Origin: Fasciolopsis buskii
Taxonomy: Eukaryota > Platyhelminthes > Trematoda > Plagiorchiida > Fasciolidae
Direction of reading: 5' to 3'
DNA: 64,000 nucleotides
NCBI GenBank assembly: GCA_008360955.1
Contig: LUCM01007409.1
Coordinates: forward strand, 52,167-116,166
A program made the position numbers and the translations under genes. The notes beneath the pieces are model-generated. The model saw nothing but the letters and a program-made list of their open reading frames with translations, had not been told where the DNA came from and did not search any database. How positions within the stretch are numbered: position 1 is the first letter of the stretch; every line of letters starts with the position of its first letter. Positions 10,701 through 23,679 of the stretch are shown piece by piece.

Positions 10701-12861
10701 TTCAGTGATTCGTTGAAAGAACTTTCCAGAGCTTTGGGCACTGAGATTGACAATGACAAATTCATCAAACATTTGGGTGATTTGGCTGATCAAATGAGGC
10801 AAACATGCTGTGGTAATTAATGTAGAAGATGGAAGAGGATGTTCCGGAAAAAATCCTTCAACAAATCGCACGCCAATCGATGGGCGCTAATATTCACATA
10901 AAGTGCCAATCATTCAGCCTACAAAACGTCACTCAGACACTGTCAAAGTCAAATAAGTAGAAAATACCGACTGGTTACGGGAAACCAGAAACGCCATTTT
11001 TAGAGATACAAAGAGCGTTTATTTGGCTTGACTTGACTTGACTAAATTGAATGCAACACTCTGATAGCAAAACTGAGTAGAACGTGGCATTACAGCATTT
11101 ATGGACAATCAAAAGTGGGCTACAAAGCAACCTGAAGTCTTTCATTCAGTTCAGTATTCAACTTGAACTTATTAGCACTTTTATCTCTCTCAAATATCTT
11201 GAAGTATCAATGTCATACAAAGATTTTATCTTAAAAGATTTTCCGTTTTTGTTTCTACCAAGCAGCCGCGTGTTCCACCAGTTTTCAATTCTGGTAATGA
11301 ATCCATTCATCGGAGGGTCTTGGACACACAGTTACTTATCAACCATCAACATTCGACTTTTTCTGAATACAATCTCTTCAGTAAATCGTTGAAAGCTCTA
11401 AGCAAAATGAAACTGATAAACCCTTTCGCCTCTGTAATCCGTTTGAAAATTGGTTGACTTTAAACGTTTTGGTTATACGGTGTATATTAAATGATTCGAC
11501 CACATAGCTATACGGTTTAATTTTCCTATCATTTTAGCAACGCATTAGCTGACATCATCGCCATCATTACTTTCTACCCTGTTCACCAAATACTTCAATA
11601 TCGTCTATTGTAAAAAATATATTATTCAGCATTTTGTTGTACTAAAAACGTTCAAGCTAGATTTGTGTGTGACTGGCGTAAAATAATGCGACCGTGTTTC
11701 ATGCATCGAGACCAAATGATTGTGAATATTGACTGAAAAATTGAAACAAACAATTAAGTGGTCAAATAATCGCCACTGTTCACTGAAGCGTAACGAGAAA
11801 GATGGACTTAGTGAAGCATTCAAAGGACAAACAGTGTAGAAATTTCAGGTAGCACAAAGTCCCGGGTGTCTTGAAAAAGAAGGAAATTCACTTAATTTTT
11901 TGTACTTCCGACTTGCTATCTAAAGCTATGGATACGAAAGAAATAAGTGGAAGGACTTTTTTCTAATGAAGTCTGGAACCTGGTAAATATGTTGATTTTG
12001 TGAATAACTACTCGCGAGTCAGGCATGAATAGATCTACGGACCATTATATTGAGCTCCTTTTTCGTTTTACTGATTGCATTGACTTTCAGTCCGAATTAA
12101 CCCGGAATATCAGCCCAAAATAAGGTGTTACTCGTTTTTGTTGAACTTAATTTGCCTGTTCCTACTCTCGTAATCTGTCCAGTAATCTACACCGAAAAAA
12201 CGTAACAGTTTACTTATTTGCATAACGAGTTCAGATTATTACGAACACAATCAATAAAATAGAGCTTATTGCCTTGTCACGCACCTCTGTGCTCCGGTTT
12301 TCATTAATACTTTGTGGCATCGCTTTTTGATGGCCAAACTATTTGAAGCACAAGAAAACCAACGGAAAGCATGGATGTTGGTAAAAACTCAGACAGTAAA
12401 AGACCTTTCTCAGCGATTATGAATACTTATCTGTTTCGCAGGCAGTTTTGCGATTGCTGGGCTTGGAGTTTAGACAGCGAACATTTCATCCTCAGCCACG
12501 ATAAGGTTATCGGTGCGCAGGCAGTAACCTCTCTGCTCAGTTACATTTGTATTATTGCTGTGTCAGATTTGATCTTGGTCTCCAGAGTAAATCAACCTTA
12601 AAGGTTTTCACGGATGCCACTTTGAATTAGTAATGATGCTAAATTTAACATTGCCACAGATCTATGCGCAGACAACGGCTGCTTTAATAGAGATCAAAAA
12701 CCCATTATTATAAAATGAGTTAGCAGACAAATTCGGGAGATAGACAAGTTTATACTACTCTTTTCTTGATCTTGTGTCTTCTGTTCCCAACGGTTTCTCT
12801 TTGCTCCGTTTGCCTACCAAAGCCTGATACTTGCAACAATTCATCGTAAAATAGCGCCACA
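10701..12861. other. Intergenic spacer, no gene seen
   Basis: The region carries small ORFs on both strands (for example 11084-11392, 11626-11823, 12371-12601) with no recognisable motifs, and a short TTGAC triplication at about 11030-11044. Confidence 0.5.
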
Positions 12862-14190
12862 ATGGATTTCCAGTTTGTTAGCTCTTATTTTCTCGAACCT
12901 GGGCAGTCTCTGAATCTGGGTTCAGTCATTATGCGCAGTCTCACGCAGGCTGATCAACGGGCGTGTTTAGTTCTGACGATGTACTTACTGGTTACTGATG
13001 TGTGTTGCATCAATGAAGCACGAATTCTGAATTTTAGTAGTTTAATTCAACCAACAGCGCCTGAAGATGAGGCAGCAACGTTGTAGGAATATTTCTGGAT
13101 GACAAGACTGAAGTGGCCTTTTTAGAATGGATCCTGGTCAACAGTCGGTTGTAAGCGATAAGTCTGCAGGAATCAGTCGGCACACGAAAGCACAGTTGTG
13201 TTAAACGCAACCTGCTTGTCATCTCGTCAAACTCTCCAACAGTCTGTAGCACTGACACATAAAGAGACTAATTCTATGTAGAACTTGTCACTTCTTTGCA
13301 CGAGAAGAGGCTCCGACACTGTAGTGGTAACATGTGATTTCTATGCACAAGTTGGGAACTTGGTGCGTCGTAAGTTATTTTGGGTAGGCGTTGCGCTTTG
13401 TCCGCTAAACAAACAGATTCTGTGGAAAAGCTCCTCCGGTTCTCTGTAGACAATCGTTTATTTCTATCTAGCAAGAATGTCCGTCACAGTTCGCGTCGCA
13501 AGGCGACATGATGCATCAACTCAGCGAGTATTCCGGGTCAGATCAACCATGTCACGGTGAGCTACCGTTGACGCGGTTCTGTCCAGAACTGTAGATAGTA
13601 CGGCTCCACATACGTAGAATCTGATTGTGCATCAGTTCTAATGCGATTTTCGCCGCAGCTCAATGGCCATCGACACAGACTGCAAACCCGGTTGGTCGTA
13701 GAATGTCTGTCTGATATGGCTGTAAGGAACAGTTATGAACAGAATCCAACGGATAAGTTAAGAACCCTGACGAGCAGCAATGTAGATAATTAGAGGAATC
13801 AAGTCAAGCAGACGATGCATTTGGCATATTTCGTCTGGGACCCTAGATCCGATGTCCAACGAAGGCATGCAGTTTTGCTAGGGTGACTCTGCCTATCGAA
13901 GCAGAACCGCTAGCTGTCTAACTGTAGGGAGGTAAAAAAGATATGACGGCATCTACAACGTCAAGTAACGGTAAGCTCTAAGAAGGACTGTGAAGACTAA
14001 GATAGCTGACGAAATGGAAGTATCAGCTGCTCCAGGTAACAGTCTAAAACTTTTTAAGTTTATGCGCCACAGCGATGGGTCGCGAAGTTCGGTTAATGAA
14101 ACTGCATTCCGTAAAGTGGAGAGCTCTGTCATGGCAGACAGCAAATGCTCGACCTTTAAACAACTCGATGTACAATTTATCTGACCATTC
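12862..14190 (+). mobile_element. RTE retrotransposon endonuclease half, degenerate
   Basis: Broken frames on the plus strand follow the RTE endonuclease in order. VIMRSLTQADQRA and DVCCINEARI at about 12925-13030 stand for the NVRTL and CCLSETRI blocks. SDTVVVTCDFYAQVG at about 13312-13356 stands for the catalytic AGDFNAQVG block. The linker EMEVSAAPGNSLKLFKFMRH lies at about 14011-14070, followed by SSVNETAFRK. Stops and frameshifts separate the blocks. The catalytic block has changed GDFN to CDFY, so the enzyme would be inactive even without the stops. The reverse transcriptase half is not present downstream. It lies between the 3' ends of IQCA1 and DYNC2H1. Confidence 0.75.
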
Positions 14191-15639
14191 ATTCCCGTTG
14201 TCAGTTAACATTTTTCATTCAGAAACAACTCTCTTTACTTGGCTTACCATCACTAAAAATTATTCACCACTTTATCGAGGCTCAGTTTTACCCGGCATAC
14301 ATCTTTTTCGTCACACATTCATGGCTAGCCTCCAATCACTTTACTGTCTCCAATTTTTTGATATGTTATTCATCATTTCCCATCTACCCTTGTCTTTCCG
14401 ACACAACTCAAATAGAGTCAGGCATGTGCAAATTGTGAAAATGACCGCTTCTCAAAAATGACTGCAATTTCGAATCCTTAGTTTCTGCTTGTGTCAGAAA
14501 TGGGGCCAAACAAGATACACTTTAGCTTCAACTAGTGTGACTGGTCCATCTGAATCCCACAGAAGGAATCTGCATTCGCCTTGTAATCTTGGGGTATTCT
14601 GTGTTGACTCAGTACATATGAAATGCATCAAGGGCTCTTGAAACATGACTAATTAAGTTCATATCCAGTTTAAAGACTACGAAATGCAACCATGGAAATT
14701 TCACGGAAGACGAGAACAGTGAATGCGGCAAGGTGCAAAAACAACTTAAACGAAGGATCAGATGCCGTGGGTTTGAAACAGATTTGAGTTTCACTCCTAA
14801 AGTGTCAAGCCAGAGTTCTAAATCATTGAGAATATTCTAGGATTAGCGAAATTCCAATTTTTCCTATTTAACTTCATCAACTGACATGTTAAAATGAGCT
14901 CGATACGTTTCCTCTCTTTTTGTTCACCCAATCGATCGATCTAGTGTGAGCTATTTGATTTATTTTTTTTTTTTTTTGAGGGAGGACATTCAACACGATG
15001 CAGCACAGGGTATTTCGTAGTGATGAAATACAATGCGATTCAACGGAAAATACCCGAGATCACAAAGTCACGCCAATAGTTAAACTTGTTCGAAATAGTT
15101 TCCACAAAAGTAGACAGGATCAAATCCCCTCTTTCGCATTTCTTATCAATACTAATGGTATAACTATTAGTAGTTGAAGCTCACCTAAATTGTGTGAAGC
15201 TTGAACTATTGAAATTATATTCACTTACATAATACGATGGTTTGCTTTTACAACATATTTCTGTTGAACAGTCATCCGTTCCGGAATAGTGCATTGTCCT
15301 AGCCTGAATCTGGATTTTCCCAAACAAATACACTCGCAACGCTAACAATTCAGCAACTTACGAGGGTGTTCGTTCTAAAGAAAGGACTCATTCTAAAAGC
15401 AATCTGGCTGGATTGAAATTAGTCGTTTGTTTTTGTTTAATGTATCCCGATGTCCATATACGCGCTTCTCTGTACAAGTTCAGTTTGGGGATTCCTTATC
15501 CTTTCTGTGACATAATAAATGGCATACAAATATGCGTCAAAACCTTCGTGAAGTTAGTTTTTCACCATTAAGATGGAATTAAACAAATCTCACTGGGATA
15601 TGAGAAGCCCCCAATCTCCTCGGTGATTTGTCGGTAATA
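14191..15639. other. Intergenic spacer next to DYNC2H1 3' end
   Basis: No gene is evident. It includes a 15-base T run at 14963-14977. ORFs at 14075-14461 and 14609-14794 have no recognisable motif. Confidence 0.5.
14963..14977. repeat. Poly(T)15 run (poly(A) on the minus strand)
   Basis: Fifteen consecutive T on the plus strand. It may be the A-tail of a minus-strand retroposed insert, but no flanking element is recognisable. Confidence 0.9.
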
Positions 15640-15645
15640 TTTATT
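15640..15645 (-). promoter_or_regulatory. Candidate polyadenylation signal for DYNC2H1
   Basis: TTTATT on the plus strand is AATAAA on the minus strand, about 140 bp downstream of the DYNC2H1 stop codon. The position suits a short 3' UTR. Confidence 0.5.
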
Positions 15646-15785
15646 TCGTACACTAACGAGAACAGGAACGGGAAGGAAAAGCGGGAAAATCGGAAGTGTC
15701 CGGTACTGTTTGTTAAAGTTCACGGGTGAGAAAAGGCACATTTTTGTCGGTTGATAATAACCAAATCACGAGTATGTATCAAGAT

Positions 15786-15947
15786 TCAGAAAGAGCTGAG
15801 TAACAAGGCCGTGCCTGCTTGAATCCATCGATCCTGAGTACCGACCGGACAAGGGATGAGAAGATTTGTTACAAGAGAATCACGCGCGCTATCCAAATAC
15901 ACCGGTACTGAGATCGATTCTTCCGAACTGGCAAAATCCGGGGAAGA
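15786..15947 (-). CDS. DYNC2H1: DYNC2H1 terminal exon (residues 1429-1481 of the visible part) with stop
   Basis: After a CTTTTTAG acceptor (15948-15955) the exon reads SSPDFASSEESISVPVY, then DSLVTNLLIP and QDRWIQAGTALLLSSF before TGA (15786-15788). Family members end in the same way: Y-S-P-D-E-x-I-S-L-P-V-Y, then VVT-x-[IL]-x-[VI]-P, then W-I-Q-x-G-x-A-L-F-L. This is the last strand-rich part of the dynein C-terminal domain. It is too short to stand out as an ORF and was found by searching for the WIQ motif. Confidence 0.9.
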   Translation of the reverse strand, partial: SSPDFASSEESISVPVYLDSARDSLVTNLLIPCPVGTQDRWIQAGTALLLSSF

Positions 15948-18716
15948 CTAAAAAGAATATTAGAATAGTTTTTGATATTTTGCAAAATTTAGATTGGGAA
16001 AATGAAAATGAACAATTGCTCAGCTTATTCGTGGCCACTTCGTTACATATTCGAAAATTGTATGCGGCAATATTGGTGACTGCTGTAGGGTGACAACTTG
16101 CTGCCGTCCGGCTGGTTACTGCACTTGAATTAATGAGACTTTGTGTGGTTCTACGCCAGTCCAAATTTCAGAACCATGGTTGCCGATTCGCCTTCCCATG
16201 TAGTGGGCCCTGGTGGCTGTCGGACATGCCCTTCCATTGCATTCATGCATGAAGCATATCATAAAAAGAGCACAAACGAATGTTTCAAAACCTCACGATA
16301 ACCTCGTTCATATCAAAATCAGTTCAGCTCTAACGTTTTCAGGCAGAAACGTCATGCTGACGCTTAGTGGTCTTGGCTTCTACCACACAACACCTTTAGG
16401 ATGTGAAGCAAATCAGTAAAATATTGCCCAAGCAAACAAAATTATGACCAAGAAAGTATGTAGATGAAAAGAGTCTCTGCGTGTTTGAGTGTAAGACTAT
16501 CATCGATTGCGGAAACTGATCAAATCACAGTGGTTCCAACTATCCCGTGAGAAGATTTTGTCGACCAATCTAATCTACCTTGACCAACAACGTTTTGACA
16601 TGAAAATTCTTGAGATTGTTGGTGTCTCGGTGCTTTGCCACAACACCACGGTAATTTCAGTGAATTCATACCTTTCAACCGTTGACCAAACTTAACCGTT
16701 ATCTGCACACTCGTTTAACATCTTTCGATTATTTGCAAATGAAAATACCTGCATAGGAGATCAGAACTGCTCCCCACAAAACTTAATAATGATAATAATA
16801 ATATTAACTATGGTTTCTCTGTTTATAATGCATCGGTTGTACGAAACATTGCCAGAAACATGTGGCAGTTAGTTAACCCGGTGAATGTTGTGCAGTGTGG
16901 ACCCTGAGTTATCTCCCTTGTTCAATTCACCCCAGGAGGAGCCAGAATCTGGTCGTCAGGTCACCAAGTGTCAAATTTGTGCTCAGATAATTTACTGAAA
17001 TTTTGTATCTCAACTGCTTGGTGTGGTTGGAACAGGAGAAATCTCCAACAAAAAGTTATATGGCATCTACGATCACCAGCCGGCGAAGGTGACAGTGATT
17101 ATTCACCTTGTCCCTTTTAGGGATTTCATTTGCGAACTAACAATAATGCGGATAAGTGAATAAAATTTTTACAGTGTAATACTCTGCATCTGCCTAGGGG
17201 AAATATAAACCAGAGCGAAATATAGGGTCCGAAGGATGCACGGAGCGAATAGAAAAAATGATGTTCCATGTGATGTGTGATTTGTAAATATACATTTACT
17301 AAAAACAGCATTTATGGAAATACTAATGAGCCGGCCCCTCGGTTGCCATGGGGAATCCTCTACAAATAACTTTTCGGTCAAATGACCAAGGACTGACCTA
17401 CGGCTAATCAGACTGCCAATATCCGTGTTTGTGTCTTTGTTTGTGCTTAAGTACAGGTCGAGACCGGTTGACGCCTACATCCGTTCCCATCACACTATTG
17501 GTAGTTGACTTCTATTGACGTGTGTGCTGTCCAAATTGCTAGAGACTTCTACCCAATCAGTTCCATTTTACATTCGGAATTGGTGCCAATGGCCACAGAT
17601 TCAGCATGCATGTGCTCTTCGTGTCTTCGGAAGCCCAACTGGAGTAGCATAATACTCTCAGTTCCTCGGCTAGAGCATGAAATGGAATGGCAGGCCGTCG
17701 TTTAAGCTTTGTCAATGCAAACTCTCCATTGGAGTTCTACTCCTGACTTTTGGTTGTCTGCTAGCCTGTCCAATTTACTCTGCATGATAATCCTTGCAGT
17801 TGACCTCTCAATTACAGTTGTTTTAGTTTGTATAAAATGGTATTCTAAAACGTTACCTACCCAGCAGAACACAGATACCGTAGGCGCCGAGATATTTTTG
17901 CTTCCCTGTGACCGACCTGATCTGTAGGGAATTCTGATGGAGGTCAAAAATTATCCGTAGTCTTCCGTTTGTGTTAATGGTTTACCTAGTCGTATAAGCC
18001 GTGCAGGATGGCTATTATTCCGAAGCATCTTTGCACGCAGCTAATATCAATAATCGGCAAACGTCCAAATATCGCACTCATTCCAAATGATCCAACCCAT
18101 AGACAAGCCTAGCACAAACAGACGCACGCGTCACTCGGAAACTGTCCTACCTTATACACAAACACATGCACAACGAGTGGGACATTGACCGTCTTGTCGG
18201 TTGAGTGCTATTCCTGAGTCGTCCAAATGATAACTGTCTTGAATGAAACTATTTATGGTGAAATGAGTAATCCGTAATCGTATTCATATTCAATACCCAG
18301 CATTATCTGAACTACATTAATCTTTTTTTAACCATCCCGTAATATGAATTGAATACCTAAGACATTTCGCTCACTACAACGGAGACATTATTTTCAGTTG
18401 TTTTGACGTGGCACAAAGAGTCAGATGCCATATTGACTGGAAAATCCATTTGTGCACTGTGCATCCGATTGTAAATGCCGAAATTTAACCAGCCACCTTC
18501 CGCTTGCCGGACAAATGGATGCTCCATTACTGAGCTACAGTGGGGACGGCTCCGAATGCTCACCCGCACAACATATTCCCGGTAAGTCGAGGGTCCCCGA
18601 TTAGATTCTGGCTCGTACCGTTGACTCTCGTTTTAGAAAATGGATAGAATAGGGTCTAAAAATCATACCTGGTGCATACTGAAATTTATTTAATCCAACT
18701 AATTTCGGTTTCTCAC
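15948..18716. other. DYNC2H1 last intron
   Basis: It runs (minus strand) from GTGAGA at 18716 to CTTTTTAG ending at 15948, 2769 bp. It holds the tRNA-like element at about 18480-18545 and several unrecognised ORFs (for example 17702-17947 on both strands). Confidence 0.7.
18480..18545 (-). repeat. tRNA-derived SINE-like head
   Basis: On the minus strand TAGCTCAGTAATGG (complement of 18524-18537) resembles a polymerase III A box, and GGTTAAATTTC (complement of 18480-18490) resembles a B box, separated as in a tRNA. The B box is degenerate and the arms do not pair well, so this is a tRNA-derived repeat remnant rather than a tRNA gene. Confidence 0.5.
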
Positions 18717-19052
18717 CTTAGGGATCCAAACAAGATTGATATCAGGCAGACGTGTGAGACTAGGAGATTCTGGATTACTCGGGGTCAGACGCCCGTTCTC
18801 GAATAGAGCACCTTCCAGTTTGAGATTGGTCACACGTATCGTGATTGATTTCGCCTGGGTTTCCGTACTCCCGTGTATCCCATCAGGCCAAAAGGAGGCC
18901 AATTTTAGACTGTCTATCGGAATATTTGCCTGACGTGCGGTTTGTTGACGAACCGCATTCAGAAATGTGGAAGGCCTGAACAGATCGGCCAGATCCAAGG
19001 CCGAGGAATTCGGCTCGATTAGATGGTTATCCTCAGCACGTTCAAGCCAGCT
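18717..19052 (-). CDS. DYNC2H1: DYNC2H1 exon, dynein C-terminal domain (visible residues 1317-1428)
   Basis: The exon lies between TATACCAG (acceptor, 19053-19060) and AAG/GTGAGA (donor at 18716). It reads SWLERAED, ALDLADLFRPSTFLNAVRQQ, SLKLASFWPDG, VTNLKLEGALFENG and LVWIPK. The blocks L-F-x-P-x-T-F-L-N-A-[LV]-R-Q-x-T-A-R and L-x-L-E-G-x-x-F are conserved in the dynein C-terminal region that packs on the AAA ring. It is in phase 0 at both ends. Confidence 0.94.
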
Positions 19053-19689
19053 CTGGTATAATAAAATCGCAAAACACACATTTAAGGTTATGAATTTAAC
19101 AACCCAATATTTCGTGCAAATTCCAGTCAGTTTCGGTCCAAAAAGCACTGACAACTTTTACCTACATTTTTAGCATCTTTTATCACACAGATGTGACGAA
19201 AAATCACGGCTTATTGTTGATTCAATTGATTCAGTGACTTCTTCGAATTTTTCGTTTTCTTGATGATAAATAAGTTGAGAGCAACAATATAAATAAGTCT
19301 GCCTTTTCGGAATTTCCTTACTTATTAATCAGCAAATGTTCAATATCTTAAAAACGCGGGAACGGTCTCGAAAATGAAGAATTAATGTCAAATAAAACCT
19401 GCGGGAAACCAATGGGATGAGCATAAAAAACATCGGTCACAGCACAACGCAAATGATGCGAATTTTTAATAACGGTTTCAAAGGCAAACAAAAAGCCATT
19501 TACTCTACTTCCATACGTTTGATAGTGGCGAAAAACTAACCTAAATCCTGTGTGGGATAGAATATCAAGAGTCCGAGGAATGAAAATAACGGATAACGCC
19601 CGCCTTTGGACTGGCTGCGCTACAATTCTGTCATCTTATTTCGTTGTTTTGTTGTCGGATATTTGGTTCCATTATGTTCTCCGTACGCC

Positions 19690-20400
19690 GCTACACTCGC
19701 TCGGAGTCACTTTTGTTCAAAAACCGTATCGCCTCTCAACATATATTGGGACCCCGTGTTTATGCACCTCAACGAGCTTCTAATCGATCTAGAAGAGATA
19801 CTCGTATTGCCTGGTAGGCAGCTCTTAAATGCACCCTTCCAGCCAAGATGTTCATTCCGGCATTGTTGAGTATCAATATCCACTCTCTGTTTACGAAAAC
19901 GCCGGATCTATCCATCACACCTCAATCACCGATTCATGTTCGCACTTACTTCGTCTGCATACAAGAATCCTGGCTGAACCCAAATATCGCTGATTCATTT
20001 GTGTCGATAGACTTCCTCAGACTCCATCGGCAGGAAAGAGTTTCGAACAAGAAGAAGACTGGAGCTAAGGTTGCAACATACATAAACTCTTGGTCTGGCA
20101 GTCCGAAGTTGTTTGTACGTACTCGCTAAACGGAATTGACTGTCTCGTGACACAGTGTCATCCTAGCTTTTCTCGCCATACCAGCAATATCATAGCGAAT
20201 TTATATATTGACCCTTTTAGCTTGCGACAAAATACTATATCTTTTTTCGACTCTTTTCTAGTGTTTTTTTTTCTTCTTGAGGAAAATATGCATATTATTG
20301 AAGGCGATTTTAATCATGCATCTACCTTACCACTAACTGTGTTTGATTTGACTGATCTCTGCGTGTCTCTCACCAGAGGCGGTTCCATTTCAGATAGAGG
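19690..20400 (+). mobile_element. CR1-like non-LTR retrotransposon, endonuclease half, degenerate
   Basis: Plus-strand frames read SINIHSLFTKTPDL, VCIQESWLNPNIADSFVSI, LHRQERVSNKKKTGAKVATYI and, after a frame change, NGIDCLVTQ and IIEGDFNHAS. This is the order of the apurinic-type endonuclease of CR1-like elements: SIN-H-L, C-x-Q-E-[ST]-W, R-x-D-R-x-x-x-x-G-G-G-V-A-x-Y, then the catalytic GDFN. The GGG block is changed to TGAK. The fragment stops soon after GDFN and has no reverse transcriptase. It is antisense to DYNC2H1. Confidence 0.75.
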
Positions 20401-21963
20401 TGAGGAAAATAAGAAAATGAAATGTGTATCTATCCGAATTACTTCGAGTGAAGCAGTGATAGGAGATCCAATACACACTATGAGCTTTCTAATCACCACC
20501 AGGCACAGATCAAATGTCCGCAGCCACTCCGAGTAAGACCAGTGAATTCCTCTAGCGCATAAACAAGGCATAAAGTCCTTGTGTTATGCATACCTTAGGA
20601 GTGCACAGACACAAAGGAGGAGTAAGTTTGAATCATAATCCAATCGGCGGGACCACAAAATTTAGTTAATCAATCACATAATGAACAGATGGTTCCCGTG
20701 CAAATTCGGAAACATGTAGCAACACAAATGCGACTGCTGAAAATTGTACTCATCTCGTCACAATGTTTTAGCATGCTGATAACAAAGTGGTCCGGTTTTC
20801 TTGAACAGCACATTGATTTTTATTTTTAATTCTCCATTGTCTAACAGCTAGAATTTGCAACTGCTATCTTGCTAACTTTCGGGAAAAGAAGATACTTGGA
20901 ATAGATAAGTATGCTAGTGTCCGAACTTAAAGAGTCATTACACAAGTTTAATCTGATTAAAATTTAGACATCTGGGCACCTGTTGCATTTCATTGGCTTT
21001 TCAGATTAAATTGTTATACCCCTTTCGGGAGCTACCTAAACAACAGAGAAACTAGTCATTGAAACTGTTAACGAAGGATAGTATGGGAGTTACTTGAATA
21101 TCAACACGAGTACCATCTATACAATGCAACCTACCTGTTACGTAAACCTTTCAGATACGATCCTTGATATCGCTTTATCGATGCTCAATGAGTTCTACAG
21201 ATATGTAAGGCCTTCAAACGCTTCCATTATAGTATTTCACTTGTACCTTTGTTTAATGACAAGCTATTTCCAGCATTCATGAATGATTAAGGTAATTCGA
21301 ATTAAAAAATCAAAGGTTCGTTATGCTGAAAAGATTATCTATAATTTCAGCAATCAAAATGTGCAAGTGTTTGCAAGGAATGCCGGATATCTTTGTGAAA
21401 TGAGGACTAGGCTAAATGATTATATTTATTCTGACGGTTCCAAACCATTGGAATACTCAGGGTAGTTTATTTTCCGCGTCCTTTCTTCTCTCATGTACAA
21501 GATTATTGTGCGTTTTGATGAAATAATTCACTATGTGATATCATCGCTCAACTGACCATTAAGAAACCATGGAAGCACTGTACAGAAATCATTAGCGTGT
21601 TCGTGCGTGTGTGCATGGGCGTGCGTGCGCGTGCGGCTAGTCGCAAAAGGTGGTTGACTGTATGCAGGTGTTGCACGTCCACAGGCAGCTGCTTTTTGTG
21701 ACACGCGCCCGCAAACATCCACACGCTCTGCGAATGCGAGAACGCTAAAAATCAAACGCTTCTCTGAATCGAATTAAAATAGACGTACCGTATTTCAGTA
21801 TTCCTCGTTGATTATCTGAGTTCAAGCGAGTTTTGATTTTCAACACGTTCAGGATGGCTACCGATTTCAAAGACTCATTACGAACAATAATTGTGGAGAT
21901 CGAGCCGAAGTAAGTGATTCGGCTACCAAGAAAACGTGGAATTTACCGACGGAATTTATAAGC

Positions 21964-21981
21964 ATATATATATATATATAT
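21964..21981. repeat. (AT)9 microsatellite
   Basis: Nine AT units, about 40 bp inside the intron from the donor of the 22021-22353 exon. Confidence 0.95.
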
Positions 21982-22020
21982 TGTAAACGAAACAAATGAA
22001 CATTCTGCACATATAAGTAC

Positions 22021-22353
22021 CTGTACTGCACTTGACTTCCGTACCAGATCTCGCAAAAATGTGGCCGCTTCTAGTGATCCATCTGGCCATTGATCCAACC
22101 AAATTTTGGGTGTCTCGCCCCGTAGTAGACTGTCAGCCAACTGATGCAGCGATGCAGTGACTAGTTGAGTACCACGGCAGGCTCGAGATAGACCAGCCAA
22201 ACCACTATGGACGGTTTGAACCAGACGGAGTGCATTGTGCCATTCCAGTCGAAGGAATTGCAATACTGGTGATCCATCTTTGGCCGACTCCATGCTCGGA
22301 GAGATCTTCTTTGCACGTGACTCTAACTTACGCGTTCGTTTGTCATGACCACT
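22021..22353 (-). CDS. DYNC2H1: DYNC2H1 exon, AAA6/C-terminal linker region (visible residues 1206-1316)
   Basis: It is bounded by TTTGCAG (acceptor) and CAG/GTACTT (donor at 22020). The start is a Lys/Arg/Ser-rich segment (SGHDKRTRKLESRAKK), followed by conserved EWHNALRLVQTVHSGLAGLSR, RGTQLV, LADSLLRGETP-x-x-W and FLRDLVRKSSAVQ. The family has F-N-A-I-R-L-V-Q-x-V-H-x-S-L-A-A-L-S-K and L-R-G-L-V at these points. The basic stretch at the N-terminal end looks like a lineage-specific expansion of a variable loop. An alternative acceptor two bases in would break the frame. Confidence 0.93.
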
Positions 22354-23679
22354 CTGCAAACGGAAACACTTCATATCATGTCACATATCAGTTGTTTAGC
22401 ATCGGTTTATTAGAGCAAACAACAGTTAATCAGAACGTAATAAAATTGAGTTTTAAAATTTCAACCATTCGGACTACCATGCGAGGTTAGTGGTATAGTT
22501 CATTGACTGAATACCCAGACTTCTAAACTGTGAAATACCCTTTCATTTTCTGCATTCCCAACCATTTTTAAATCTTCTCTCTTCAAAAATAGGACCAGGT
22601 TCTTACTGGAATTTTCTCCTCATTTCCCCCACTGCTGTGTTCCACATTGTGAGTAGTAAAGGCAACGATTACCAGTGTTTTGAAATTGAACGATCTCTGC
22701 CTCCTACTCCGGTGACTTCAGTCAACCATCTCGTTTCTAGCTCGAATCCCTTACCGCTTAATCAAGCTAGAACTATTAAGCATTCGCTGACAGGTCAACA
22801 AGACTCGTCTGTCCGTCCCAATCGAACGATTTATGTTGATCCATTCAGGTCGAAGATCACTGGGTAATTTCCATTTAGCTTGCATGGTTTATTATCTCCC
22901 CTCAGGTCTTAATTTCGAGGAGTGCCTCCGCTGGTCTTTGAATGTGTCTCGAAAATCAAACCATTTTTCTTTGTCTCTGAATTAGGGTGAATGATTGATT
23001 CCGACTTTCTCAGGATCCTGGTCCGTACTCCATTTCCTTGGTCCTAGAGATCTTAGTCATTCTGATCCAAAGTCCAGAAAACGTCACCAAAAATCGATTT
23101 TCTAACTCGTACGCCGGTACCGAAGCTTGTGCCACGCTCTCAAGGGCTATTGTATGCACTCAAAATCTCCTAGTCTGTCTAACGGTGTCACTGATTGCTG
23201 TACGATGACATTCATTTCTGTCTCTTCCCCATTTGCAACAAGACTGAATGATCTGCTGACTGTCACGGTAAATAAAAGTGATTGGAAAAATTCAACTATG
23301 CCAAGTATTTCGGTCTAAAATTTGAACTATTTTGGTGGCAGACTATTCCAAGAAGCTGTTGCCCAAAAACTGTTACTTGTAGATCCCAAGAAATTGCATA
23401 CAAACGAAATTCAAATAGGGATTAAGGGCCCAGAATAAAAGATGCTAAAATCAATAGGTCTGCTTTTACCGCATCTACAAAGTTACGTTGGGACAATTTT
23501 GAATAAGGCTAATTATCAAAGAGAGTCAAATACCAGTTTTTTCAACAGCCAGAATAATAGACGAACTCGTACGTTTAACAAAGTCAATCCAAACTGACCA
23601 CCGTTTAAAGCACAGTGATTTATCAACTGTAATTACGATACCAACGTGAAATCAAGCCATAAGTCAATTTTACACCCAC
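22354..23679. other. DYNC2H1 intron
   Basis: 1326 bp. ORFs 22637-22867 and 23127-23318 on the plus strand have no recognisable motif. No repeat family identified. Confidence 0.7.

Larger units (their letters stand above)
19053..22020. other. DYNC2H1 intron with CR1-like insertion
   Basis: The intron is 2968 bp. It contains the CR1-like endonuclease fragment at 19690-20400, a GT-rich purine-pyrimidine tract at about 21596-21632, and an (AT)9 microsatellite at 21964-21981 close to the donor site. Confidence 0.7.

Noticed and set aside
18480..18545. Possible functional tRNA gene (also considered at 41223-41275, 48391-48446, 35049-35102 and 27182-27196)
   Set aside because: A- and B-box-like motifs are present, but acceptor and anticodon arms do not pair convincingly and several copies share non-tRNA flanks, so they are better read as SINE heads.
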